Shown: positions 1 to 13,189 of the stretch, in pieces
How the letters are laid out: every line of letters starts with the position of its first letter
Position numbering within the stretch: position 1 is the stretch's first letter
Assembly: GCA_030737875.1 (NCBI GenBank)
Contig: CM060921.1
Span: 406,574,192-406,638,191, forward strand
Direction: 5' to 3'
Length of the DNA stretch: 64,000 nucleotides
DNA from: Allium sativum
Lineage: Eukaryota > Streptophyta > Magnoliopsida > Asparagales > Amaryllidaceae
The notes under the pieces: model-generated
What the model was told of the DNA's origin: nothing
The model's input: only the letters and a program-made list of their open reading frames with translations
Database searches by the model: none
Translations under genes and position numbers: made by a program

Positions 1-263
1 CCATTCTTGACTTCAATTTCTGAATCTCTGCTAAGTCAATATCAGCTCTGGTCTGCCTGCTCCATCTCTGAGTATTAGCTTGTAACAATTATTTAATAAT
101 CTTTTAATCATATGTGATTATATTAATTACCTATAACTCGTAAATGCTATTTTATTTCTAAACTAAAAATTAAATCAAGGAAAAAATTGATTACCACTTG
201 ATTTCCAAAGCCATAACGCATGTTCCGCGTTGCTGTATCGATCACTGACTATAACATAATGTC
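1..263 (-). pseudogene. CACTA tnpA-like gene, distal fragment
   Basis: This is the continuation, on the minus strand, of the Transposase_24-like gene whose earlier parts lie at 6,387-6,671 and 20,032-20,874. From about 258 down to 190 the minus strand reads an open stretch ending in a motif like RYGFGNQ, which resembles the R-x-x-G-x-G segment near the end of plant Transposase_24 domains. A GTAATC donor-like site follows, then an AT-rich intron-like stretch. A further exon-like piece begins after an AG at about position 75 and encodes a basic, coiled-coil-like stretch (ADIDLAEIQKLKSRM) that runs off the left edge. An in-frame TAG lies close to the solo LTR junction, so the gene was probably already broken. 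The family assignment comes from motif memory and would need a profile search. Confidence 0.5.
259..263. repeat. Target-site duplication ATGTC (left copy)
   Basis: ATGTC directly precedes the TGTG end of the solo LTR and is repeated exactly at 6,382-6,386. A 5-bp duplication is normal for Ty3/gypsy integration. Confidence 0.9.
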
Positions 264-2428
264 TGTGACGACCCAAACTTCCCTATCAAGGAAAGCTCGG
301 ATTGCTTCGAGAACAAGACAAATCAGAACACAGACTGAAGAACATTTCATTGCTTATTACAACAATTACATCAGAGTACAAGAATATTCCAGAGCATGAA
401 TAAATATTATACATCAAAAAAATATCAGAGATTTAAATTACATTTAAAGACATCGCAGCAGAAAATTAATACAAAACACAACTGAAACAAATATATGGAT
501 ACAAAGCTTTCCGAATATTGCTTCAGCTATAAACCAGGATCCTGTGAATATAATATCTGCAAAACCCAACTACTAGCTGCCCGTATGGAAAATAGGGGCA
601 CCCAGAGTTTAGGTTAAAATAATAAACTCCAGATCAGTCATGTGACTGGTGTGAGAACTAAAACAGTTAGTTAAAACTTTACTTTAATATGAGGTAAATC
701 AAGGGACCACGCCGTATAACACGGAACGGGTTTACCCCCAATAATACCAGTGCCTAAAACAAATAGCGCAATGCTAAATAAAGAAAAATGAAGCTATTAT
801 AAGACCCAGGTCCCATCACACAATGCAACGCAAGCCGTAGGATAGAGTTTTACCTTATAATAGCCAAATATGCTTGGTACATTTTACAACAAATCTTTTA
901 TTATTACTATAAGTGAAGAAATCAACTTCAAATATAAATGTATCAATCATAGACGGCATGAGCGCCCCATCCCACTATGTATCCATATTAGGCTCTACAA
1001 TCAAAACCGAAAAATGTCGTATTTGGAAGTTGGATTTCCATCATGGTGGTTACTGATTCGAAAGATCGACCGCGTAGTGCAATTCACCACGGTTTACGTC
1101 GTAGACATGCGAAAACACCGTAATGCACATCTGCACTATCCAGGAAACAAGTTACCGCGGCTTACGTCGCAAGCATGCGAAAACACCGCTAAATCTATCC
1201 TTTAGGGAATCGGAGGGTGTGCCCTATCCCTCACCTCGGTCGACCGAATCCATGACACTACTAAGGTTTTTATCCTAATCTCAAAAGCATACTGTTTTAA
1301 CCATCAGTTTACCACCATGCCGGTGTGTGAGGCTCGCGAATTAACGCAACACAAAGTCATGCTATATTAAAGTTGTGCTTTGATCATCAACCACAAGACT
1401 CTGCTTTTCAATAGAAGCCTTGATCATTTGCCACTTAGGCATGCCACACAGGCAATTTATGCTATGCGACTGATGTCTATCCATATAGAGCCTCTGATCT
1501 CGTACGTCTCAAAGAAGGGTGAAGTAAGGGAATAAATTCCCCTTCACCAGGCAGACGTATATTTAATAGAGATCAATCAGCACAGAATGAAATCCAATGT
1601 CAGACACACCATCCATTTGCAAGTCCGTTCTAGGTCTGAACGAAACCGGAGGCACCTTATTCCTCGTCCCGTATGTCCAATACAGGAGGGAGGCCCTCGG
1701 ATATCCGTACAATCAACAAGTATGTCCGAACGGCTACCACAGTAAACCCTTCAAGGTAGCTACTCCCGTCATGAGCAACAGTAGTAACCCTTCCATTCGA
1801 TGTGAAGATCGTCGGTCTTGTACGATCTTCAATCTCTTCGACTTCTCGTCGTATCAGTTATTCAGAATGAGTTAAACCCGGCCTTTTCGAATAACTCGCG
1901 TATCTTATAGTCAAGTGCTATAACAACACATCATACGCCTCATTCCAATCCAGAATATTCATTTATTCAAATGTTCTTTTCCTTTGGGAAAGGTTCCCAT
2001 TAATTTTATCAAAGATAAGTTCTTTAAATTTATTCTTTAATCTTCCTTTGGATATCGAACCATATTAAAGTTTTCCAAACTAGTCGGGATTAGCGAACTA
2101 CACCGAAGTAATCATTTGTTTTATTTCCCAATCCCAACCTATTCATCCCATGGAGAAAAACTGGTAATGCTCCATATCTAACACCGCGGTGTTATCGGTA
2201 AATATTAATTACCTTTTCACGTTCAAATCTAATTAAAGATTTAACTATCGCCTAGAGTAAAACTGGTGGTACTCCATTTTCGATCATTTTCTTGAATTGA
2301 TAATTTTAATTATCACATTTACTTTTCAATCTAATCAAAGATTCATTAAAACTCCATTTAGTTTTAATCTTCCCAAAAATCAATATTAATGATTATCCAA
2401 AGCTAAGAAATAAATCTTATCTTTAACT

Positions 2429-2888
2429 GGGTTAAAGAACCAATGTCATTTAAAACACAATTCACGATAAACCCAAAATCACATTCTATTCCATCAGTCT
2501 CTAACCGTAATTTAGTAAGAGAACAATTCCCTAAGTATTAATCCTGAAGGTCGAAACCAACATCAGATCAATACCCAGGAAATCATTCAACTTAGTGAAT
2601 CACTAGTTAGTTTTTAATTTTCTTAACTCCATTGGGTTTAATAACAGTATTTTTAAAGATACCATTCACGACAAACCCAAAATCCCATTTCCGTTGTTAA
2701 TCGGGTTAAAGAACAAGTGTTATTTAAAACACCGTTCACGATAAACCCAAAAAAAAAATTCAATTCAATTCCAATTAAATATTAATTAATTGGTAAACTT
2801 CTACATTAAATCTTAATTAAAAGATTTATTCTTTTCACACGGGGGGTTTAAGAACAGTGTTAATGAAGACCCCGTTCACGACAAACCC
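2429..2888 (-). repeat. Four copies of a three-tier hairpin
   Basis: Copies lie at about 2,429-2,474, 2,634-2,678, 2,703-2,748 and 2,844-2,888. Read in LTR sense (minus), each is about 46 bases: GGGTT, then a GTGAAC block, GTGTT, an AT loop, AACAC, a GTTCTT block and AACCC. Three successive arms pair with each other. The same unit recurs in the other family 1 LTRs. Confidence 0.75.
2512..2590 (-). other. UUCG-loop motif, family 1 version
   Basis: In minus-strand sense it reads GATCTGATGTTGGTTTCGACC and on to a variant loop (CTTCAG) and AGGGAATT. It is homologous to the segments at 28,261-28,345, 31,681-31,765, 36,594-36,660 and 48,599-48,685. Function unknown. Confidence 0.6.
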
Positions 2889-3560
2889 AAAATCCAATTT
2901 GATATCAAATACAAGGCACTGAATAGAAAATATATCGGCTTATATTCAATATCAAATTATGAAATCAACAAATATGGTATTGGAATAACGATATATATAT
3001 CTTCCGAATTCCTCCACAATATCCATATAATCATGGAATCCAATATCGAAATATTCCGAAGATAATTTCGATTCAAATCCATTCCAATTCGTATATTGAA
3101 AATTCTGGTTATTTTTAAAACCATTTCAAATCCAATTTATTTATTTAAAAATATTGGATTATAATTCTAGTTCATAACTAGTTCATTTCGATAAAAATAT
3201 ATTTTTATCTTTTCAAATATGGAATTTTTCATCCCAATTCTTTCCAAATCATTTATTATGATTTTACACAAATTATCGATATTTTTAATAATTTTATCAA
3301 TGCCCTTTCAGTCGATTTCCATAAACAGTCATCGAATTGCACTTACAGCGACCTTTTCCAAATTAGATTTGGACATAATTCCAAATCCAATCGTTAGATT
3401 TCAAATCTCTTATATCCATTGGAAAGCTCTTTTCGATACGAACCCAATGGTTCCGGTTTTAGGAGAATCCGACAGTCAGATCTCCCATAACGTCAATTTG
3501 AAGTCAATGGTCGAAATTCGCGAACGGTCGCTGCGCGGTGCGTTCTATTCAGGCCATTAT

Positions 3561-3580
3561 AATATATATATATATATATA

Positions 3581-3616
<36 letters not shown>
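3561..3616. repeat. TA dinucleotide microsatellite in solo LTR
   Basis: Almost uninterrupted TA/AT run just downstream of a GGCCATTATA motif. The equivalent position in the D LTRs (about 47,275-47,305) also carries a short TATATA palindrome. Confidence 0.85.
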
Positions 3617-3620
<4 letters not shown>

Positions 3621-5040
3621 TTCGTCGATTTCCATTTAAAATGAATTTTATAAATCGTTTTAAATTTGTTTTAAAAACGACTTCCACTTCATTTCAAATT
3701 CAAATCAAAATTTGAATATTCCTTTTAAATTCGTTTCAAATTCATTTTTTAAACAACTTCCATTTCATTTCAAATTCAAATCAAATTTGAATCTTCTATT
3801 TAATTTCGTTTTAAATTCATTTCAAATCGTTTTCAATTCAAATTGATTTCAATTCCATTTCAATTCGTTTTACATTCATTTTAAAACGACTTCAATTCTA
3901 TTTTCAAATTCAAATCAAAATTGAACATTCTTTTTATAAATTCCTTTTAAATTCATTTCAAATCGATTTCAATTCCATTTCAATTTGATTTTTTTTTCAA
4001 ATTTAAATCAAAATTTAATTTCCATATCATTTCAATATTATAATGATAATATTTTCAAAATATTAGATTTTTGAAATCACTTTCGATATTCATTGTAAAA
4101 TGAATAAAATCAACAAAATTCCCGTTCGTGTTAAAATGGCGTTTAACTACTTAACACGGCTTCAAATTTCAATATTGACTGAATATTATTTTAAAATATT
4201 CGTTAATTCTAAACTGGAATCAGACTCAATCAATTACCATATAATTTTATTTATTTGGATTTCAACATCATATATATACAATAATAACGATGAACAATCA
4301 TTAAAAATTCATACAACATCCAGAGTACATTCTACAACTGTATAAGCATTAAAATAAATAAATAACGCTTATACAGTCTGTCAACCCATCGATTGACATA
4401 CCACTAATTATTGGGATCAGTGTATGTCAAATATTATCCCAATACCCGTGTAGGGTTTTCAAATAACAAATACTGTTTATTATTTGTGCAGTTGGGCGAT
4501 GTGTAAAATTTATCATCCCAATCAATATCAGATAAATAAGTGTACATAAACAAACTGTCCGGTTCGTAAATGAATATTTATTTTATTTTCATTTCACAAT
4601 AATTTATATATTTATTTTATATAAATAATTTTTATATACAGCAATATCAATATATGACAATCACAATCAATTTCTACATCATAATACAATCAAACAAGTC
4701 GTCCATGGTTTGTGACGGGGAGCAGTTCATATGTGCAGTTACAAAATAATTTAAATAACTGTACAAAAATAATAGTGAGAAGTTCTCACTTTGGTAGGTT
4801 CAGGAATCGTTAATAAACAATTATCTCTAACTAAATTGTACTGCACATTCAATCCAATCAAAATTCCCAGATAGATCGAATCATGCTATAGTCAGTTCCA
4901 TGGCGTTGTATTCGATTCTACGATTCCATTGCACTTGGTTTCACGCAATTCTGAGTTTAAATGAATAAGTTATATATATTTGAAGTTTTACATAAATTAA
5001 AAACAATATATACATTAATTAATAATTCAATTAGGGATAA

Positions 5041-5290
5041 TCACCATTTCACGTTAATCCCCTTTCTTCTACCCCGATACGCTACAGACAATTGAACCCA
5101 ACCTCACCCCGTAGGGCACGCAACCGCCACCTTCACCCATAATCGGACCCAGATCCGTCGACGCCTCCTCGAAGCCCCCTCCAAGCCGCACGTGCGCCAC
5201 CCCTTCCACGTGAACTCGCGCCCCTCAATGTTCCTAAAATCTCCATGCAAACTCGCGGCTTTGAGCTGCCCATTCGTTCAATCCAGGTGA
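5041..5290 (-). other. GC-rich island in solo LTR
   Basis: A GC-rich segment in otherwise AT-rich DNA, about 1.1-1.3 kb downstream of the sense start of the LTR. Islands at the same relative place in the other family 1 LTRs have unrelated sequence. No protein recognised. Confidence 0.55.
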
Positions 5291-6381
5291 TGAAAGTTGA
5301 TCATCACTGTTGATCTTCAAGATCTCTTTACCCTCTACGTTTTTGTCTTTGAAAATTTCATGAATGGATTAAACGATTTAGAGAAAAAGGGGGATTTATT
5401 TTGGAGAATTCTGATCGTTTATCTCTTGGGGCAGTGGCTTACATTGTGGAGCTCTAGGGTTAGGAAATTATTATTTATAGATATATATTATAATATAAAA
5501 TAATATTTTAATTTTTCAATTACTTTGAAATGGCACCGAACACCAAATGAACTCTAACGACTGTCGCCCCTAACTAAATCCTCCCATTATGGACACAATG
5601 GGATATGTTTCATAAGCCAATTCGACTATTTCGATCAGTTTTTATCAAAACATAAATCTATATAAACTACATTTGAACGTACATTTTAATTTACCGGGGC
5701 CACATACTGACTCCAAAAATTCCAGAAAAATAAATCTAGCTATATTTTGATGATATAGTCATAACAAAACTAATTTCGTATAATTTGGAGACCGTTTGAA
5801 AAATGGCCATTTTCTGGTCGATCCAATTTGACTGAAATTGACAAAACACGTTTTCTTTTGCCACGCTCACATATTAATTTCAAAAATTATGAAAATTGGA
5901 ACCTAGCCATAACTCGACATCCCGAATCCAACAAAGTGGTTTCGTCGAAAATGGAGGTCGTTTGAAAAACGGCTATTTTTAAGGGCTTTATTTATTCCAT
6001 AGCGACTATTCTAAATATTCAACTGAACATAACTTTTTATTCCCGCTATGAAATTTCAATTTTCCAGATTCGTTGGAAAGATATTTTCAAACAGATTTAA
6101 ATATTTCTAGTTTCACTAAAATCCAGTTTATTTTGATTCCTGCACATTCATTTGAAATTTGAAATCGAATTTTCAAACTACCTCGCCATTTTCAATTCCT
6201 TTTATAATTAAAATAAATATTTATATTCTAACGCGATTTAAATAAAGTTATACGTTCTAATTCTATTCCGATTAAATTTCTAATCGTTATTATTTAAAAT
6301 AAATCCTTTTAAATATTCAAAATTCATTAAAATAGCCGAAATAAAAATTTTAAATTGGTTCTGATTTTCCGGGTTGTTACA

Positions 6382-6386
6382 ATGTC
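6382..6386. repeat. Target-site duplication ATGTC (right copy)
   Basis: Exact match to 259-263, directly after the TTACA end of the solo LTR. Confidence 0.9.
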
Positions 6387-6671
6387 CTCCTCATCTGTTG
6401 TGAGTTGCTCTTGCTCCGTATCAGATAGAAGCTGTTGGCACTCCACCATAAACTTTGCCACCATGACCAAATAAGAATGTAGATAAAATATCATGATATC
6501 TTATTTCATTATAATTTAACAATTATTACAAATACCACTACATAAAATGAAATATTCTTACATGGCTCTTCTTAGATTCTTATCGTTCCACGTATATGAG
6601 ACGGTCCCATCTAGATTAACATGCTCGATGTCATGCGTATGAATGAACACGTCTATATATGAGACTGGACC
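6387..6671 (-). pseudogene. CACTA tnpA-like gene, middle fragment
   Basis: This short stretch lies between the solo LTR and element E. On the minus strand, from the E junction at 6,671 to about 6,560, it reads GPVSYIDVFIHTHDIEHV and continues with WNDKNLRR. This fits the Transposase_24 pattern in which a proline/aromatic stretch precedes (I/L)-(D/E)-x-F-x-x-THT. A GTAAG donor-like site follows RAM. A second exon-like stretch (about 6,465-6,387) reads MVECQQLLSDTEQEQLTTDEE and runs into the solo LTR. Joining the E flanks after removing one CAAGC copy gives a continuous frame (QIEEVDGLGPVSYIDVF). The gene is broken by both insertions. Confidence 0.6.
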
Positions 6672-6676
6672 CAAGC
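6672..6676. repeat. Target-site duplication CAAGC (left copy)
   Basis: CAAGC precedes TGTGACGACC at 6,677 and is repeated exactly at 20,027-20,031. Confidence 0.9.
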
Positions 6677-8532
6677 TGTGACGACCTAAACTTCCCAGTA
6701 AAGGAAAGCCCGGATTGCTTTGAGAACACGACAAATTCAGAACACAAACAAAAGAACATTTCATTGCTTATTACAACAATTTACATCAGAGTACAAGAAT
6801 ATTCTAAAGTATGAATAATTATACAACAGGAGAAAATATCAGAGATCTAAATACATTTAAATAGCAGTGGAAAAATAATACAAAATACAACTGAAAGAAA
6901 TACAAAGACACAGAGCTTTCCGAATATCGCTTCAGCTATAGACCACGATCCTGTAAACATAATATCTGCAAAACCAAAACTACTAGCTGTCCTTATGGAA
7001 ATTATGGGCAACCAAAGTTTAGGTTAAAAAAATAAACTCCAGGTTAGTCATGGGACTAGTATGAGAACTCAAAACAGTTATTAATTTGATTTTAAAGTTA
7101 GGTAAATCAAGGGACCACGCCGTATTACACGGAACGGGTTTAACCCCAAGAATACCAGTGCATAGAATAAATAACGCAATGCTCTTTAGAAAAATGAAAC
7201 CATTATAAGACTCAAGTCCCATGCAACGCAAGCCGAAGGGTAGAGTTTTACCTTATAATGGTAAAAAATGCTTAACACATGAAATTTCTCATTCAATATT
7301 ACTATAAGTGCACAATGTAGAAATCAATTTCGAACATAATTATATCAATCCTAGGTGGCATAATATATCATGTAAGCGACATAGTATATTAAGTCACCAT
7401 ATAGGTATACAACTAAAATCGTAAAGCTCGTATTCAAAAATTGTGTTTCCATTATGATGGCTGCAGATTCGAAAGATCTATCGCGAATGTATCTCCACGG
7501 CTTACATCTCGGCAAGAGAAAACACTGTAATACATATACTACGCACTTTGGATGAGCATCAATATGTTCTATCCTCATGGCATTCGGTCGGCTGAAATGA
7601 CCTATCCTAATCTCGAGGTGTGGAGCGACCACACCCAGCACAACTCGGCCGACCAAATCCATATATAAATAAAGTATATTGGTCAAGCCTACTAATCAAA
7701 CAAATCGTTCACCATCATACCGGGGTGTGAGGCTCACGAAGTAACATTGTACACAAAGTTGTGCTAATTAAAGTTGTGCTTTGATCTTCATCCACAAGGC
7801 TCTGCTTTTCAACAATAGCCTTGATCCATGCATCTTAGCATGCGACATTGTTAATCCATACCATACCATTGATTTCTGCCAATATATATAACCTTTGAGC
7901 ACATACGTCTCAGAGAAGGGTGTTAAGCAAGAGAATAAATTATCCGCCACCAACAGATATATATATATATATATATATGTATATGTATGTAGCAGAAATC
8001 AAAGAATACAGCATAAAGGAATACAACGTCAGACATACCATCCATTTACAAGTCTGTTCTAGGTATGAACGAAACCGGAGGCACCTTATTCCTCGTCCCG
8101 TATGTCCAATACGGAAGAGAGGCCCTCGCATATCTGAACAATCAACAAGTACGTCCGGACGACTACCACTATAGCCCCTTCAAGGTAGCTACTCCAATCA
8201 TGGGCATCAGTAGCAACTCATCCATTCGATGTGAAGAACGTCGGTCTTGCGCCGTCTTCAACCTCTTCGACTTTTAATCGTCGTATCAATTATTCAGAAT
8301 AGGTTAAACCCGGTCTTTCCGAATAACTGGCGTACTTTATGATCAAGTGTTATAAAACACATCTACGCCTCATTCCAATTCAGATTATCCTTTTAATAAG
8401 ATATTCACAGTTTTAGGGAGAAGTTGCCATTAATTTTATCAAAGATAAATTCTTTTAAATTTATCCTTTTCAATCTCAAAAATCATTACTTACGGATTAT
8501 TCAAGCTTAAGAATTTAACCTTATCTTTAACT

Positions 8533-9050
8533 GGGTTAAAGAACTAATGTCTTTTAAAAACATTGTTCATGATGAACCCAAATCTTCTTCCATTAACTAT
8601 GGAATCTTCATAGAAATCATAACGGTGTATAATCGATATAAATTCCCATATCAAACTAATAATATCAATGGAATAGCGGCAATGCCTTTTAAATTCCATA
8701 TATAGTATCGGTCTTCATTCACAGGAGCTCATCTCGATTATTACCAAATCGAATTCCATTCAATTCCAATTTAATATATTAAATTGGAAAACTTTATTTC
8801 GAAAAATTCCCATTAAATCCTAATAAAAGATTTATAAATTAGAAATTATTTCTTCACTGTTAATTGGATTAAAGAACAAGTGTTATTTAAAACACCGTTA
8901 ACGATAACCCAAAAATCCAATTCTTTTATCCAATTCCAATTAAATATTAATTAATTGGTAAAAAATTCCTAAATCTTAAATAAAAGATTTATTCTTTTAT
9001 AAATTGGATTTAAGAACAGTGCTATTAAAGACAACGTCCACGACAAACCC
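8533..9050 (-). repeat. Three hairpin repeats, E 3' LTR
   Basis: Copies at about 8,533-8,579, 8,866-8,910 and 9,006-9,050 match the three-tier hairpin of the solo LTR and D. The outer arm is weakened (GGATT instead of GGGTT) in the last two copies. Confidence 0.65.
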
Positions 9051-9146
9051 AAAATCCCATTTGATATTAAATATAAGGTTCTAAATAGAAATTATATAGG
9101 CTCATATTCAATATCAAATTCTGAAACCAACAAATATCGTATCGTG

Positions 9147-9148
<2 letters not shown>

Positions 9149-9188
<40 letters not shown>
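9149..9188. repeat. TA microsatellite, E 3' LTR
   Basis: Pure TA run of about 38 bases. The equivalent run in the other LTR (16,393-16,417) is shorter, so its length has changed since insertion. Confidence 0.85.
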
Positions 9189-9190
<2 letters not shown>

Positions 9191-10264
9191 TCCAAATTCC
9201 TTACAATATTCGTATAATAACATAATCCAATATCAAAGTATCCCGAAGACAATTTCCATTCAAATCCATTCCAATATATATAAATAAATATTAGAAAAAT
9301 TCTGGTTATCTTAAAACACCATTTTCAAAGTCCAATTTATTTCTAAAACAATTAAATTATTATTCTAGTTAATAACTAGTTCATTAAACAGTTCATTTTG
9401 ATAAAAATATATTTTTATCTTTATAAAATTGAAAATTTTCATCAAAAATATTTCCAAACCATTTATTATGATTTTACATAATTCTTTTCATAATTTTAAT
9501 AAATTTATTATCGCCCGTACAGTCGGTTTCCAAACAACGGCCACCGAACTGCATCCATAGCGACCTTTTCTGAAATTGATTTGGACATATATCCAAATCT
9601 AACATTAAATTTCAAATCTTTTGTATCCATTGGAAAGCTCTTTTCGATACGAACCCAACGGTTCGGGTTTTAGGAGAATCCGACGGTCGGATCTCCCGTA
9701 ACGTCCATTTGAAGATAATGGTCAAAATTCGCGAACGGTCGCTGCACGGCGCGTTCTATCCAGGCCATTATGTATATATTATATATATTTCGTCGATTTC
9801 AATTAAAACGTATTTATAAAATATTTATAATTTCATTTCAAAACGATTCCAACTTCATTTTCAATTTCAAATAAAAATTGAATATTCAATATCTTCATCA
9901 TATTAAAATGATAATATTTTCAAAATATCATCTTTTGAAATCACTTCTTTTCGATATTCATTTTAAAATGAATAAAATCGATCGATAAACCCGTTCGGGT
10001 TAAAATGGCGGGTGCTACTTAACTCGGCTTCTTTTTTTTATATAATTCTTTTAATCGTAACAAACATACAACGAAAACATAATTTTCATTGTCAAGTCTT
10101 TTATTTTAAAATAGGTTTCTTTTAAATGAAACCAACTAACAATAAAAATGTAATTTTTAATGTTTAATCTTTTTATTGAAAACAAACTTCACCAAAATGT
10201 AATCTTTATAAATAAAAATGTCCCTTTACATCAAAAATGTTCTTTTACAACAAAAATATTCTTT

Positions 10265-10400
10265 TACAACAAAAATATTCTTTATATAATTTACAATAAC
10301 AATGTTCTTTATATAATTTACAATAACAATGTTCTTTGTATAATTTACAATAACAATGTTCTTTGTATAATCTACAATAACAATGTTCTTTATATAACAA
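10265..10400. repeat. 27-bp tandem array, E 3' LTR
   Basis: About five copies of a 27-bp AT-rich unit (caatgttctttatataattt plus acaataa). The equivalent array in the 5' LTR (17,518-17,590) has only two to three copies. Confidence 0.85.
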
Positions 10401-11518
10401 TAAAAAGATAAAAAAAAATTATTGTAAATCATTTTTCATGTTTATTGTCAAATTCATGTTTCTAAATATGAATAAAAGAATAAATTTTATTCTAAAACAT
10501 ATTTTTAATAATTCATATGTTCTTTCATAACAATAAAAACATAATTTTTATTGTAAAACAAATTCTGACAATTTTTATATTCCTACATAAAATAAAAAGA
10601 ATAACTTTTTAATTTAAAATAGTCGTTTATTTCTGAATTGGAATGAGACCCAATCAATTAACATATAATATTAGTTATATGGATTTCATACATCGCATGA
10701 ATTCTGAAATAACGATAAATGTTCATTACGCATCCAATTAACAACCAGAGTGCATTTTACAGCTAATCACAAGGGAGGTGTGTGATCGGAATATCATCCC
10801 AAGACCCATGTGGTGTTTTAACCAACAAATAATTACCTAATATATTATTATTATTTATGCACATGGGCGATGTGTGAAAATTATCGTCCCAATCACATCA
10901 ACAAGTCAATTAACTTGTAAATGGCAGTGTAATATTTTATTTAAATAATCATAAATACATTAACATTATTTTCTTCAAATCTCAGTCATAACAACACAAC
11001 ACATCATCCAGGCAATAGATATAATCAACAAATAATTATTTCATTCACAAACAATTTATTACACTTCAGTTATAGAAATAAATAATTGTTTAAAAGATCG
11101 AGTGTGAAAGAGTTCTCACCATTATTTCTATTTTGTTCGACTTTAATTGACAGTTCGAGTCCGATTTTGGTCCAAATTCCAACTTGCTTCAAATTTGACA
11201 AAATTGATGTCCACGTGAAGCTCTCGACTCAATAATCGCAGCAAATCCTGTTTTGTGCGATTTTGAGTTCGTAGCAAAAGTATATTAATTTACGAAGTTT
11301 AAAATAATTAATTAATTAATTAAATTGTGGATTTTACCCAAAATTTCAACTTGCTACAAATTGGACGAAATTGGTGCTCACACGAAGGTCTTATCGCCAC
11401 AATCGCGGCGGATCAAAAATCGTCAGATTCTGAATTCGTATGAGAGAGTTATACAATTGCGAAGTTTGAATTAATTAATCAAATTAAATAAATTTCACCC
11501 CAAATCGGGACAAACCCG

Positions 11519-11910
11519 AGCTCCACCCCTTTGACCACCGATCGCCGCCGCCACAGCCCCCTAAACCGTCGGCCACCACTACCATCTTCTCCGTGGCTCA
11601 GCCAAGCGCCACCACCCTGAAGGCCGCCGTCCAGTTCACCTCCGTTCGCTAGAAATCGCGGAAACCCCCAAATCGACCTAGCGCCAGAATTCCACCGCCC
11701 CAGCCACTTCCATGATCGTGGACCCCACCAATTCGAAGCGCCACGTCAGCTCAGACATTTTCCCCTCAGCCACCATCACCTGAAACGCCACCTTGTCGCC
11801 GGAGTTTGGCGATCTTTGTTTCCAGCTTTCGAAAATAGTACACCTCCGATCATCTCAGTTTTCCGGCCACCACAAGCACTTTCAGATCGAACAACAAAGA
11901 CAAAGTCATA
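11519..11910 (-). other. GC-rich island, E 3' LTR
   Basis: GC-rich stretch starting 1.3 kb downstream of the sense start of the LTR, homologous to 18,358-18,780 but unlike the islands of the solo LTR and D. It looks like coding DNA in composition, but I recognise no protein. Its short open frames are interrupted differently in the two LTRs. Confidence 0.55.
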
Positions 11911-13176
11911 GCCATTCCTCTCCTTTACAATTTCTTTAACTGGCCCATCGCCTAATTCTTCACGGATTGATCAGAAAATAGCCAAAACCGAAATCAGTTT
12001 TTTGACTTTGACTGTCGATTCCGGCGAATCCGTGCGATGATAGACTGTGGAATTTTTGTGGTAGGTATAGATCATCTTGATCTACAATACCTAGAAACGG
12101 TTTGGGTAATTGTGTATGGATTGAGAGATATAAATTATTTTGTTTCCAGGGGCTTATTTGCAAAATTTTGAGAGAAAAAGAGAGAGATGGCTGCTGTCAA
12201 TTTTTGAGGAAGAAAACTAATGAGGGTTTGGGAAGGGGGAAAAGATATTATATAGCCGTTGGTTAAGATATTTTATTTTATTGTTAATTTTCTAGCTTTA
12301 TTATTAATTCTTTATTTCACGCTCTCTTTATTCGACAGTTATTGATGCCATGGTCACATATGAACTCCGTTGGCGATGAAAATTGACATGCTGCTATATC
12401 TTGATGATACGGTTCCAACAAAACTAGTTTCGTCGAATTCTGAGTCCGTTTGCTCAAAAAGCCCTTTTCTGGTCCTTATATGGTTGATCGTTTCACAATT
12501 AATTTCTCACGGCCACTTACTAGCTCTAAAAATTTCAGAAAAATTATTTATAGCTTTGTTTTGACGATACGGTCCTAACAAAACTAATTTCGTCAAATTT
12601 GGAGGCCGTTTGAAAAATGGTCATTTTCTGGTCGATCCAATTTGATTGAAATGGACAAAACACGTTTTCTTTTGCCACGCTCACATATTGATTCCAAAAA
12701 TTATGAAAATTGGAATCTAGTAATAATTTGACATTCCGGATCCAACAAAAGAGGTTTCATAGGAAAAGGAGGTCGTTTGCAAAATGGCTATTTTTAATGG
12801 CTATATATTAAATAAAATTCCATAGCGACTATTTTAAATTTTAAAGTGGACATAACTTTCAATCTATATTATGAAATCTGTATTTTTCACATTCGTTAAA
12901 AAGATATAATTAAACAGATTTAAATATTTCTGGTTTTACTAAAATCCGATTTATTTTGAATCCTGTACAGTTAATTGAAATTGGAAATTGAATTTTCGAA
13001 CTACCGCGCCATTTTAAACTCCTTTTATAATTAAATTAAAAAAAATTCGTTCTAACTTCCATTTAAATAAATTTTTCGTTGTTATTATTTAAAATAAATT
13101 ATTTTAAATATTCAAAATCCATTAAAATTGCTAAAATAAAAATTTTAAATTGGTTCAGAAATTGCGGGTTGTTACA

Positions 13177-13189
13177 ATCTTCCCCACTT
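13177..13189 (-). other. Polypurine tract of E
   Basis: Minus strand AAGTGGGGAAGAT, immediately before the TGTAACAACCCG start of the 3' LTR. This is the normal primer position for plus-strand DNA synthesis. Confidence 0.85.

Larger units (their letters stand above)
264..6381 (-). mobile_element. Giant solo LTR, family 1 (6,118 bp)
   Basis: The minus strand runs from TGTAACAACCCGG (ending at 6,381) to GGGTCGTCACA (264), and both flanks carry ATGTC. No primer site or polypurine tract adjoins it, so it is a solo LTR left by LTR-LTR recombination. It is homologous to the LTRs of the elements at 6,677-20,026 and 43,863-58,297 in shared terminal blocks, the repeated hairpins, the UUCG motif and the tgagaa/ttctca palindrome, but it is clearly diverged from both. 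Most of it is AT-rich. It contains a GC-rich island (5,041-5,290), four hairpin repeats (2,429-2,888) and a TA microsatellite (3,561-3,616). I see no supported protein gene; the short open frames inside it change or vanish between copies. Confidence 0.9.
6677..13176 (-). mobile_element. 3' LTR of element E (6,500 bp)
   Basis: Minus strand begins TGTAACAACCCGCAATTTC at 13,176, next to the polypurine tract, and ends GGTCGTCACA at 6,677. It contains a GC-rich island (11,519-11,910), hairpin repeats (8,533-9,050), TA runs (about 7,956-7,980 and 9,149-9,188) and a 27-bp tandem array (10,265-10,400). Open frames such as 10,160-10,432 are by-products of that array. Confidence 0.92.

Noticed and set aside
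870..1205. 111-codon open frame in the solo LTR
   Set aside because: Lies antisense to the LTR, is broken in the homologous parts of E and D, and matches no motif known to me.
3561..3616. TA runs as possible promoters or matrix attachment sites
   Set aside because: TA runs occur at several unrelated places and vary in length between LTR pairs; no supporting downstream start signal.
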